Source of the DNA: Luminiphilus sp051201685
Lineage (GTDB): Bacteria > Pseudomonadota > Gammaproteobacteria > Pseudomonadales > Halieaceae
Direction of reading: 5' to 3'
Assembly (NCBI RefSeq): GCF_051201685.1
Contig: NZ_CP179213.1
Location: forward strand, 992,001-1,056,000
DNA length: 64,000 nucleotides
The notes beneath the pieces are model-generated. The model was not told where the DNA came from, did not search any database, and was given only the letters and a program-made list of their open reading frames with translations. A program made the translations under genes and the position numbers. Positions 34,496 through 41,477 of the stretch are shown piece after piece (position 1 is the first letter of the stretch; the number at the start of each line of letters is the position of its first letter).

Positions 34496-37096
34496 ATGAA
34501 AACAGCTGAAATACGTGAAGCGTTCCTGTCCTATTTTGAAGATCAGGGCCATACTCGAGTCGAGTCAAGCTCCCTCGTGCCCCATGACGACCCGACACTT
34601 TTGTTTACCAACGCGGGAATGAATCAGTTTAAAGAGACCTTTTTGGGGTTGGAGACCCGGGCTTACCAGCGGGCTTGTACGTCACAAAAATGTGTTCGTG
34701 CAGGTGGCAAACACAACGACCTTGAAAATGTCGGTTACACCGCGCGTCACCATACCTTTTTCGAAATGTTGGGCAACTTTAGCTTTGGGGATTATTTCAA
34801 GCGCGAGGCCATCAATTTTGCTTGGACCTTTCTGACTGAGGTGTTGGAGTTACCCAAGGAGCGCCTTTGGGTGACGGTTCACATTTCCGATGACGAGGCG
34901 GCGGCCATTTGGATTGATGAAATTGGAATTGATCCCAGCTGCTTATCGCGCTTAGACGAAGACAATTTTTGGCAGATGGGTGACACCGGGCCTTGCGGGC
35001 CCAGCTCTGAAATTTTTTACGACCATGGCGCCCATGTGCCCGGCGGGCCTCCTGGCAGTGCCGACGATGATCTCGATCGCTACATTGAAATCTGGAATCT
35101 TGTGTTCATGCAGTTTAATCGGGATGGCGCCGGGGAGTTGCATCCGCTACCGGCGCCTTCTGTTGATACAGGCATGGGTCTGGAGCGCATAGCGGCGGTT
35201 TTGCAGGGCGTGCATTCCAATTATGAAATAGATCTTTTTCAAACCTTGATCAAAGCCACTGCCTCGGCTCTTGCTGTCACTGATCTGGAAGAGAAATCAT
35301 TGCGCGTGATCGCGGATCACCTGCGCTCCTGTGCATTTCTCATTGCCGATGGTGTGACGCCTAGCAATGAGGGCCGGGGGTATGTGCTGCGCCGCATTAT
35401 TCGCCGCGCCGTGCGTCACGGCAACAAACTGGGTGCTACCCAGCCTTTTTTCGCGACCTTAGTGCCTGTGCTAGTGGCTGAAATGGGCGCAGCTTATCCT
35501 GACCTTCAGGCGAGTGAGAGCGCCATTGTGAAGGCGCTTCGTGCCGAGGAAGATCAGTTCGCGCGAACTCTTGATAATGGCATGGCTATTCTTGAAGAGG
35601 CCCTGAGCGGTCTTGAGGGCGCTGTACTTCCTGGTGAGCTTGTTTTTAGGCTCTACGACACTTACGGGTTCCCGGTTGATCTGACAAATGACATTGCTCG
35701 CGAGCGCAACCTTACCTTAGATGTGGAAGGTTACGATGCGGCAATGGCCCAGCAGCGCAAGCGATCTCAGGAGAGCGGCAGTTTCAAAGTTGACTACAAC
35801 GAGTCAGTCACAATCCACGGAGAGACGCAGTTTACCGGCTACGACAGCACCGAAGGCTCAGGAACCATTTTGGCTCTGTTGGCCGAGGGTGAGATGACGC
35901 AGTCATTGGCTGCGGGTGAACGGGGTGTTGTGGTTCTCAACAGCACGCCTTTTTACGGCGAAAGCGGGGGGCAGGTAGGTGACTGTGGCTTGCTACAGGG
36001 CGATTCGAGCCGTGCGGATGTTACCGATACAACTAAGGCTCAGGGGCATCACTTTCATCATGTTCAGGTGACTACCGGTGCTCTAACCGTGGGCGATGCC
36101 CTGACAGCGACGGTCGATAACGAGTTGCGCCAGCGTATTCGTCTCAATCACTCGGCAACACATTTACTCCATGAGGCCCTGCGCCGGGTTTTAGGTGACC
36201 ACGTGGTACAGAAGGGCTCGCTGGTCGACTCCGAGAGGCTGCGGTTTGATTTTTCTCATGGTGAGGCTGTGAGTGCTGCGCAAATTGAAGAACTCACCCA
36301 AATTGTGAATGAGCAAATTCGGAGGAACAGTGCCACGACGACGCAGTTAATGGATATGGATAGCGCCGTTGCAGCGGGTGCGACCGCCCTCTTTGGTGAG
36401 AAGTACGGTGACGAAGTTCGGGTGCTGTCTATGGGATCCCAAGGCTTTTCGGTGGAGCTCTGTGGCGGTACTCATGTTGACAGAACGGGCGATATTGGCC
36501 TGCTGTTGGTGACCGGTGAGTCTGGCGTCGCTGCTGGGGTGCGAAGAATAGAAGCCATCACGGGTCAGGCTGCTTTAGTGCAAAGTTTAGCCAGCAGTCA
36601 GCGGGTGGTCGATGTGGCTGAGGTTTTAAAAGCCACGCCAAACGCCGTTGTCGAGAAGGCCAGCGTATTGCGATCAGAAGTACGTGAGCTGGAAAAAGAG
36701 GTGGCGCGCTTGAAGCAAAAGCTGGCCACTTCATCTGGAGGCGACCTCACACAGTCAGCGGTGGAGATTGGTGGCATCAAGGTGCTAGCCACCCAAATAG
36801 AAGGTGCTGATGTAGCGACGCTTCGTGAGACACTGGATCAATGTAAAAACAAGTTAGGTACGGCCGTAGTGTTGTTAGCCGCGGTAGAGGGCGACAAAAT
36901 TTCTTTAGTCGCAGGTGTCACCAAAGATGCCACCGACAAAGTGCGAGCGGGAGACGCCATTAAAGAGTTTGCCGGCCGCTTGGGTGGCAAGGGCGGAGGT
37001 CGTCCTGACATGGCTCAGGGCGGTGGTACCGATGTTGCAGCTTTACCCGCGGCGCTAGCGGCCGTGCCAGACTGGGTGGCGTCACAGCTTGCCTAG
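34496..37096 (+). CDS. alaS: Alanyl-tRNA synthetase
   Basis: This 866-residue protein is a full-length AlaRS. The catalytic core starts MKTAEIREAFLSYFEDQGH and has TNAGMNQFKETFLG, KCVRAGGKHNDLENVG and RHHTFFEMLGNFSFGDYFK; the editing domain zinc ligands are HSATHLLHEAL and CGGTHVDRTGD; the C-terminal domain ends with GGKGGGRPDMAQGGG. It charges tRNA-Ala and clears mischarged Ser/Gly. Its position upstream of lysC, csrA and tRNA-Ser is the conserved gammaproteobacterial order. Confidence 0.98.
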   Translation: MKTAEIREAFLSYFEDQGHTRVESSSLVPHDDPTLLFTNAGMNQFKETFLGLETRAYQRACTSQKCVRAGGKHNDLENVGYTARHHTFFEMLGNFSFGDYFKREAINFAWTFLTEVLELPKERLWVTVHISDDEAAAIWIDEIGIDPSCLSRLDEDNFWQMGDTGPCGPSSEIFYDHGAHVPGGPPGSADDDLDRYIEIWNLVFMQFNRDGAGELHPLPAPSVDTGMGLERIAAVLQGVHSNYEIDLFQTLIKATASALAVTDLEEKSLRVIADHLRSCAFLIADGVTPSNEGRGYVLRRIIRRAVRHGNKLGATQPFFATLVPVLVAEMGAAYPDLQASESAIVKALRAEEDQFARTLDNGMAILEEALSGLEGAVLPGELVFRLYDTYGFPVDLTNDIARERNLTLDVEGYDAAMAQQRKRSQESGSFKVDYNESVTIHGETQFTGYDSTEGSGTILALLAEGEMTQSLAAGERGVVVLNSTPFYGESGGQVGDCGLLQGDSSRADVTDTTKAQGHHFHHVQVTTGALTVGDALTATVDNELRQRIRLNHSATHLLHEALRRVLGDHVVQKGSLVDSERLRFDFSHGEAVSAAQIEELTQIVNEQIRRNSATTTQLMDMDSAVAAGATALFGEKYGDEVRVLSMGSQGFSVELCGGTHVDRTGDIGLLLVTGESGVAAGVRRIEAITGQAALVQSLASSQRVVDVAEVLKATPNAVVEKASVLRSEVRELEKEVARLKQKLATSSGGDLTQSAVEIGGIKVLATQIEGADVATLRETLDQCKNKLGTAVVLLAAVEGDKISLVAGVTKDATDKVRAGDAIKEFAGRLGGKGGGRPDMAQGGGTDVAALPAALAAVPDWVASQLA

Positions 37097-37140
37097 TGGG
37101 GCTCGCTGTCAGGTCCGGCCCTTCCTATCGAATATCGCGC

Positions 37141-37161
37141 GCACCGCTTACTCAGCGGTGC
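37141..37161. terminator. Hairpin between alaS and lysC
   Basis: GCACCGCT, loop TACTC and AGCGGTGC form a perfect 8-bp stem 44 bases after the alaS stop. Only TT follows, so it may be a weak terminator or processing site rather than a full stop signal. Confidence 0.45.
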
Positions 37162-37210
37162 TTATGTGGTATGCTCCGCGCCCAATTTTAACCGACCGGC
37201 ACGGGTTTTC

Positions 37211-38446
37211 ATGGCCCTAATAGTTCAAAAATATGGCGGCACTTCGGTGGGCTCGGCTGAGCGTATCGAGCATGTTGCCGACAAGGTTGCGGGCTTTCAT
37301 CGCGACGGCCATGACGTGGTGGTTGTCGTCTCAGCAATGTCTGGAGAGACCAACCGTCTCATTGAACTTGCGCACTCCATAGAAGAGTACCCCCAGCCTC
37401 GGGAGCTCGACATGCTCGTGTCAACCGGTGAGCAGGTCACTACAGCTTTGCTGAGCATGGCGCTTCACAAGCGCAAGGTGCCCGCTCGATCTTACAATGG
37501 GTCTCAGGTGCGTATTCTGACCGATACTGCCCACACCAAGGCACGAATTCAGCACATTGATGGCCACCGTTTACGGGCCGATATTGATCAGCGGCGAGTC
37601 GTGGTTGTGGCCGGATTTCAGGGAGTTGATCCGGAGGGCAACATAACGACGTTGGGGCGGGGTGGTTCGGACACAACAGCTGTGGCCCTCGCGGCAGCAT
37701 TGTCGGCCGATGAATGCCAAATTTATACCGATGTTGATGGGGTTTACACGACAGACCCGCGGGTGGAATCGAGCGCCAGACGCCTTGAAAAAATTACCTT
37801 TGAAGAAATGCTCGAGCTCGCAAGCATGGGTTCCAAAGTGCTGCAGATACGTGCTGTCGAATTTGCGGGTAAGTATGCCGTGCCACTGAGAGTTCTCAGT
37901 AGTTTTAACGAGGGCCCCGGTACTTTAATTACCATGGAAGAGGACGCAGATATGGAAGCGCCAACAATAGCGGGCATTGCTTTCAACCGTGATGAGGCCA
38001 AACTCACCGTATTGGGCGTGCCCGACACTCCCGGTGTTGCTTACAAAATATTAGGTCCTGTGGGTGAGGCCAATGTTGAAGTCGATGTAATACTTCAGAA
38101 CATTGGAGAGGAAGGTCATACCGATTTTACTTTCACTGTGGCGCGTAACGATCTTGAGAAAGCGAGAAAAATTCTTGAAGATTTAGTGGTTCAGTTGGAC
38201 GCGAAAGAATTGCGTGCCGACGCAAAAATTGCCAAAGTGTCGATTGTCGGGGTTGGCATGCGCTCACATGCTAATGTCGCGGCGCGCATGTTCAAGGCCT
38301 TGGCAGAAGTGGGCGTTAATATTCAAATGATCAGCACGTCGGAAATAAAAATTTCGGTGATTATCGAGGAAGATTATTTGGAACTCGCGGTGAGGGCTTT
38401 GCACTCCGCATTTGGTCTCGAGCACAGTCCTGAGGGCAGTGGCTGA
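37211..38446 (+). CDS. lysC: Aspartate kinase
   Basis: This 411-residue protein begins MALIVQKYGGTSVGSAERI, the amino-acid-kinase nucleotide motif, with VSAMSGETNRLI, FQGVDPEGNITTLGRGGSDTTA and YTDVDGVYTTDPR. The C-terminus holds two ACT domains (GVPDTPGVAYKILG and SIVGVGMRSHANVAARMF), giving feedback control by Lys/Thr. It makes beta-aspartyl phosphate for Lys, Thr, Met and diaminopimelate. Start at 37211 aligns with the family; upstream in-frame codons to 37166 do not. In many relatives an internal start makes a beta subunit as well. Confidence 0.97.
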   Translation: MALIVQKYGGTSVGSAERIEHVADKVAGFHRDGHDVVVVVSAMSGETNRLIELAHSIEEYPQPRELDMLVSTGEQVTTALLSMALHKRKVPARSYNGSQVRILTDTAHTKARIQHIDGHRLRADIDQRRVVVVAGFQGVDPEGNITTLGRGGSDTTAVALAAALSADECQIYTDVDGVYTTDPRVESSARRLEKITFEEMLELASMGSKVLQIRAVEFAGKYAVPLRVLSSFNEGPGTLITMEEDADMEAPTIAGIAFNRDEAKLTVLGVPDTPGVAYKILGPVGEANVEVDVILQNIGEEGHTDFTFTVARNDLEKARKILEDLVVQLDAKELRADAKIAKVSIVGVGMRSHANVAARMFKALAEVGVNIQMISTSEIKISVIIEEDYLELAVRALHSAFGLEHSPEGSG

Positions 38447-38502
38447 GATCGGCTATAATTAGGACTTAAATTCAAGAAAAGCAGCAAACAGGGAAGTTAG
38501 AA

Positions 38503-38715
38503 ATGCTGATACTAACAAGAAGAATGGGTGAGTCCTTGGTGATTGGCGACAACATCACCATTACAGTGCTCGGTGTAAAAGGTAACCAGACCCGTCTGGG
38601 GGTAGACGCGCCTCGTGATGTGTCGGTGCATCGGGAGGAAATTCTTAATCGGATTCAAGCCGATAACCCCCCAGAAGAGGGGGAAAGCGACGGAAATACC
38701 CGAGACAGCGACTAA
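38503..38715 (+). CDS. csrA: Carbon storage regulator CsrA/RsmA
   Basis: This 70-residue protein reads MLILTRRMGESLVIGDNITITVLGVKGNQTRLGVDAP, then VSVHREEI, the conserved RNA-binding dimer of CsrA. It binds GGA in mRNA leaders and controls carbon storage, motility and biofilm. The acidic C-terminal tail (PEEGESDGNTRDSD) is variable in the family. It lies 56 bases after lysC and 45 bases before the tRNA-Ser, as in other Gammaproteobacteria. Confidence 0.97.
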   Translation: MLILTRRMGESLVIGDNITITVLGVKGNQTRLGVDAPRDVSVHREEILNRIQADNPPEEGESDGNTRDSD

Positions 38716-38760
38716 AGCCTGTTTTTCAGCGAATTCTCTATGGTAGGATTCGCACCCTCT

Positions 38761-38851
38761 GGAGAAGTGGCCGAGTGGCTGAAGGCGCTCCCCTGCTAAG
38801 GGAGTATACGTTAATCGCGTATCGAGGGTTCGAATCCCTCCTTCTCCGCCA
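38761..38851 (+). tRNA. tRNA-Ser (anticodon GCT)
   Basis: The 91-base gene has a 7-bp acceptor stem GGAGAAG/CTTCTCC, a D arm with GCCGAGTGGCTGAAGGC, an anticodon arm CTCCC-CTGCTAA-GGGAG with GCT at 38795-38797, a long variable arm (TATACG/CGTATC type) and a T arm GAGGGTTCGAATCCCTC. CCA is encoded. The long variable arm is diagnostic of serine tRNAs; GCT reads AGC/AGT codons. An intrinsic terminator follows. Confidence 0.97.
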
Positions 38852-38989
38852 TCCAAATAAAAGACGCCCCTCTGGGGCGTTTTTTTGTTTGGGGCTTTGA
38901 CTATGGGATGAGAACCCTCGGGTTCGACAAACGCTGCCTAGGGCAGAGTTTGGACGCGTAGCCCAGAGGCGGAGCGCCCTGAAAGGGTT
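38833..38989. repeat. 157-bp direct repeat, copy 1 (starts in tRNA-Ser 3' end)
   Basis: This copy begins inside the tRNA-Ser T-arm and contains the tRNA 3' end, the terminator and about 100 bases of downstream sequence ending in GGCGGAGCGCCCT and a GGGTT. It repeats at 39019-39175 with only about five base differences, offset 186 bases. The sequence beyond the terminator has no open frame. Confidence 0.85.
38864..38886 (+). terminator. Intrinsic terminator after tRNA-Ser
   Basis: ACGCCCC (38864-38870), loop TCT and GGGGCGT (38874-38880) form a 7-bp stem followed by a run of seven T. A second identical copy lies at 39050-39072 inside the direct repeat. Confidence 0.9.
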
Positions 38990-39018
38990 TGAGCAGCGGA
39001 GGCAACGCTGCTCGAATC

Positions 39019-39175
39019 AATCCCTCCTTCTCCGCCATCCAAATAAAAGACGCCCCTCTGGGGCGTTTTTTTGTTTGGGGCTTTGACTATGGGATGAGAA
39101 CCCTCGGGATCGACAAACGCTGCCTAGGGCAGAGTTTGCACGCGTAGCCGAGAGGCGGAGCGCCCTAGAAGGGTT
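39019..39175. repeat. 157-bp direct repeat, copy 2, with tRNA-Ser remnant
   Basis: This is a near-exact second copy of 38833-38989, including the 3' tRNA-Ser sequence up to CCA and the terminator. Upstream of it (about 38952-39018) a degenerate tRNA-Ser-like stretch is visible: a D-arm-like GCCCAGAGGCGGAGCGC, a strong variable-arm-like hairpin GAGCAGCG/CGCTGCTC, then GAATC joined to AATCCCTCC. It lacks the 5' acceptor strand, so it is not a functional tRNA. Confidence 0.8.
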
Positions 39176-39563
39176 CGGGTGGGCGGCTTGACGAGAACGC
39201 TGTTGTAGTAAAGGTTTTAAACATCAAGAGCGGTATGATTTTCAGGTTCAGCTAAGCGCCACTCTCGTCTCTCGTTATTTCTAGTTTTAAATTTTCACGC
39301 CGTAGTATAAAGTCTTAACTAACTATACATATGTGTTAATAAACTAATTCAGTATGGCAAAGGCCAGATTTTGGCGAGACGCCTTTCGAATTTGGTTGGT
39401 CAGCAGAAAATAAAATGCTCAGATATTTCTGGTGCCTGATTGCGAGATCAAGGCCTCCTAAATGTATTTTTGTGCAAGAGCGGGAAGGGGCGTGGAAACG
39501 CATGGGACCGCCGTCATCTTCCCGAATAGCGCGATTGAGTTGACCTGAATAAGGAGAATAAAG
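39176..39563. other. 388-base gap after the repeat, AT-rich, with an operator
   Basis: This gap marks the change from conserved core genes to the second catabolic block. It becomes AT-rich after about 39220 and carries an operator-like palindrome at 39324. No gene, IS end or integrase was seen. Confidence 0.5.
39324..39339. promoter_or_regulatory. Operator 2a upstream of the crotonase gene
   Basis: TATACATATGTGTTAA matches the region C motif TTTACACACGTGTTAA at 13 of 16 positions. It lies about 225 bases upstream of the enoyl-CoA hydratase gene at 39564, in AT-rich promoter-like sequence. Confidence 0.5.
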
Positions 39564-40334
39564 ATGGTTTCTGAAAGCGAAGTGATTGTTAGTGACGACA
39601 ATGGCGTGCTGACGATAATGCTCAATCGACCACAAGCAAAGAATGCAGCTAATAAGGTACTGGCCGAGGGGGTGAGTGCAGCAATCGACCAACTGGAGAG
39701 CGACTCCAATCTGCGAGTGGCCGTGATTACGGGCGCAGGTGGGACTTTCTGCTCGGGCATGGACCTCAAAGGCTTCGTCCGAGGTGAGACACCCTATATC
39801 GAAGGCCGGGGGTTTGCCGGTTTGACCGAATATCGCACTAAGAAACCGATCATTGCGGCGGTAGAGGGTTATGCGCTGGCCGGCGGGATGGAGATGGCCA
39901 TCAGCTGCGACATGATTGTCGCCGCTGAGAGTGCCAAATTTGGCATCCCTGAAGTTAAGCGAGGCTTGGCAGCTGGTGCCGGGGGCTTGTATCGCCTTCC
40001 TAGGCAGATACCCGAGCGCGTGGCGATGGAGTTGGCCTTAATGGGCGACTTTATTTCCGCGCAGCGCGCCTATGAATTGGGTTTGATTAACCGGGTTGTC
40101 GAAAGCGGTGGCGCCCTTGTAGCAGCGCAGGAAATGGCGGCAAAAATCGCGGCGAATGGTCCATTGGCTGTGGCCGCCAGCATGATGGTCGTGGGTCAGG
40201 CCCAAGATTGGACACTGGAAGAAGCTGCTCAGAAACAGGGCGAGTATCTCAGTCCGGTATTTTCTAGCGCAGATGCCATTGAAGGCGCGACAGCTTTTGC
40301 CGAAAAGCGCGCGCCTGAGTGGAAGGGGAGGTAA
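39564..40334 (+). CDS. Enoyl-CoA hydratase/isomerase family protein (crotonase)
   Basis: This 256-residue crotonase has both catalytic glutamates in place: GYALAGGMEMAISCD and FGIPEVKRGLAAGAGGLYRLPRQ. The oxyanion-hole segment GGTFCSGMDLKGF and the starting LTIMLNRPQAKNA are also typical. It hydrates a trans-2-enoyl-CoA to the 3-hydroxyacyl-CoA. AAGGAG precedes ATG 39564. A broken SDR gene follows 42 bases later. It has an operator-like site upstream, so it is probably part of the TetR-controlled catabolic regulon in the rest of the window. Confidence 0.9.
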   Translation: MVSESEVIVSDDNGVLTIMLNRPQAKNAANKVLAEGVSAAIDQLESDSNLRVAVITGAGGTFCSGMDLKGFVRGETPYIEGRGFAGLTEYRTKKPIIAAVEGYALAGGMEMAISCDMIVAAESAKFGIPEVKRGLAAGAGGLYRLPRQIPERVAMELALMGDFISAQRAYELGLINRVVESGGALVAAQEMAAKIAANGPLAVAASMMVVGQAQDWTLEEAAQKQGEYLSPVFSSADAIEGATAFAEKRAPEWKGR

Positions 40335-40376
40335 TTAGGCGTTTTATTTCTCAACCTGCGTTGCTACGAAATCTGA

Positions 40377-41189
40377 ATGAATTCGGTGGCTCAGGCGAAA
40401 ATGGAGTTACGTGTGGGTATGTCTGAGGGCAAAACCGCCATAGTCATCGGGGCATCAACACCGGTAGGGATGGGAGCCGCTACGGCGCGCCGCTTGCGCC
40501 GGGAAGGCGCCCGGGGCGTTGTTTCGGGACTCGGTGAGCAGTCGCGTCAAGAACTCGCGCAGGAGATCGATGGCCTGGCCTCTGAAGCAGATATCACCTC
40601 GAAGCAAGCGAATGTCGATCTGGTTAATTTCACCCTAGAGACCTATGGCCAGATTGACCTCGCTGTTAATCACATGGGTCTCGCCACCCGCAGTCCCATT
40701 GCGCAGGAGACTGAAGAGCACATGCAGTTGATGACCGAGGTGAACTGCTTCGGTACATACTGATTCATCCGGGCGGTGGCGGATGTGATGGGAGAGCGGC
40801 GTGCGATTGTCACCACCTCGTCTCTGGTGGCTTATGACGTGTCAAACGGGAAGTCTGCTTACGCCTGTGCCAAGGCAGCGGCGGAGCGATTTGTAGAAGC
40901 CGCTGCAGTCGAAGATAGCCAGAACAGACTACGCATCACTCCATCTATTAATAACACAGCGATGCTGCGTAAAGGCATCTATTAGCGGGGTGGCGACTTC
41001 GATGAATTTGTTGGCCTCTACAAAGAATTGGCGCTGCTCGGCCGGATCTCTACTTCCGAAGATATTGCGGGAATGGTGTGCCTGATGCTGTATCCCGAGT
41101 TCTTTGAAACAGGGCAACATATCCACCGTAGTGGCGGAGATTCGCTGCTTGGGCAACCCGTACAGGTTGTTACTCAGGATCTGAACTAG
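40377..41189 (+). pseudogene. SDR-family dehydrogenase with two in-frame stop codons
   Basis: A single reading frame of 270 codons codes for an SDR but is interrupted by TGA at 40761-40763 (after NCFGTY, before FIRAVADVMG) and TAG at 40983-40985 (after RKGIY). No frameshift is needed. The SDR features remain: GASTPVGMGAA near the start, TTSSLVAYD (catalytic Ser) and YACAKAAAE (Y-x-x-x-K). The first stop is one base away from TGG (Trp). Most likely a recently decayed gene; base errors are a second option. A start at ATG 40419 (MSEGKTAIVIGAS) fits the family better than 40377. Confidence 0.8.
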
Positions 41190-41347
41190 CCCCCAAAACT
41201 TGAGCGCAATTTTCGCACCTTGCATGCCAATGCGAAGCGCCAGCTAGCTATTGGGATCCGCCAGAAAAGCATCGCGATTTTTCACTATCAGCACATTTTT
41301 TTCAGACACTAAGCTAAGACTCAGCGGTCTGTCTTGTTGATTAATAA

Positions 41348-41363
41348 TTTACATACGTGTAAA
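41348..41363. promoter_or_regulatory. Operator 2b upstream of TonB receptor (first of two)
   Basis: TTTACATACGTGTAAA is almost perfectly palindromic and matches TTTACACACGTGTTAA closely. It lies 115 bases upstream of the TonB receptor gene and 12 bases before a second copy at 41376. Confidence 0.65.
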
Positions 41364-41375
41364 GTAAATATTAAC

Positions 41376-41391
41376 TATACACACGTGATAA
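41376..41391. promoter_or_regulatory. Operator 2c upstream of TonB receptor (second of two)
   Basis: TATACACACGTGATAA matches the consensus TTTACACACGTGTTAA at 14 of 16 positions. With the site at 41348 it forms a pair whose centres are 28 bases apart, close to three helical turns, so two regulator molecules could bind on the same face. Confidence 0.65.
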
Positions 41392-41477
41392 GTATAAGGT
41401 GACAGGTTTTAGGATGTTCTTCGGCCTGCCCTTTGTGCGAAAAGGTTTAGTAATCCGATAAATAGAATAAAACCGGG

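Noticed and set aside
38512..38856. Reverse-strand open frame across csrA and tRNA-Ser with a GGIRTLDTR-like start
   Set aside because: This frame is a well-known artefact of reading the serine tRNA gene antisense; it overlaps csrA and the tRNA and has no ribosome-binding site.
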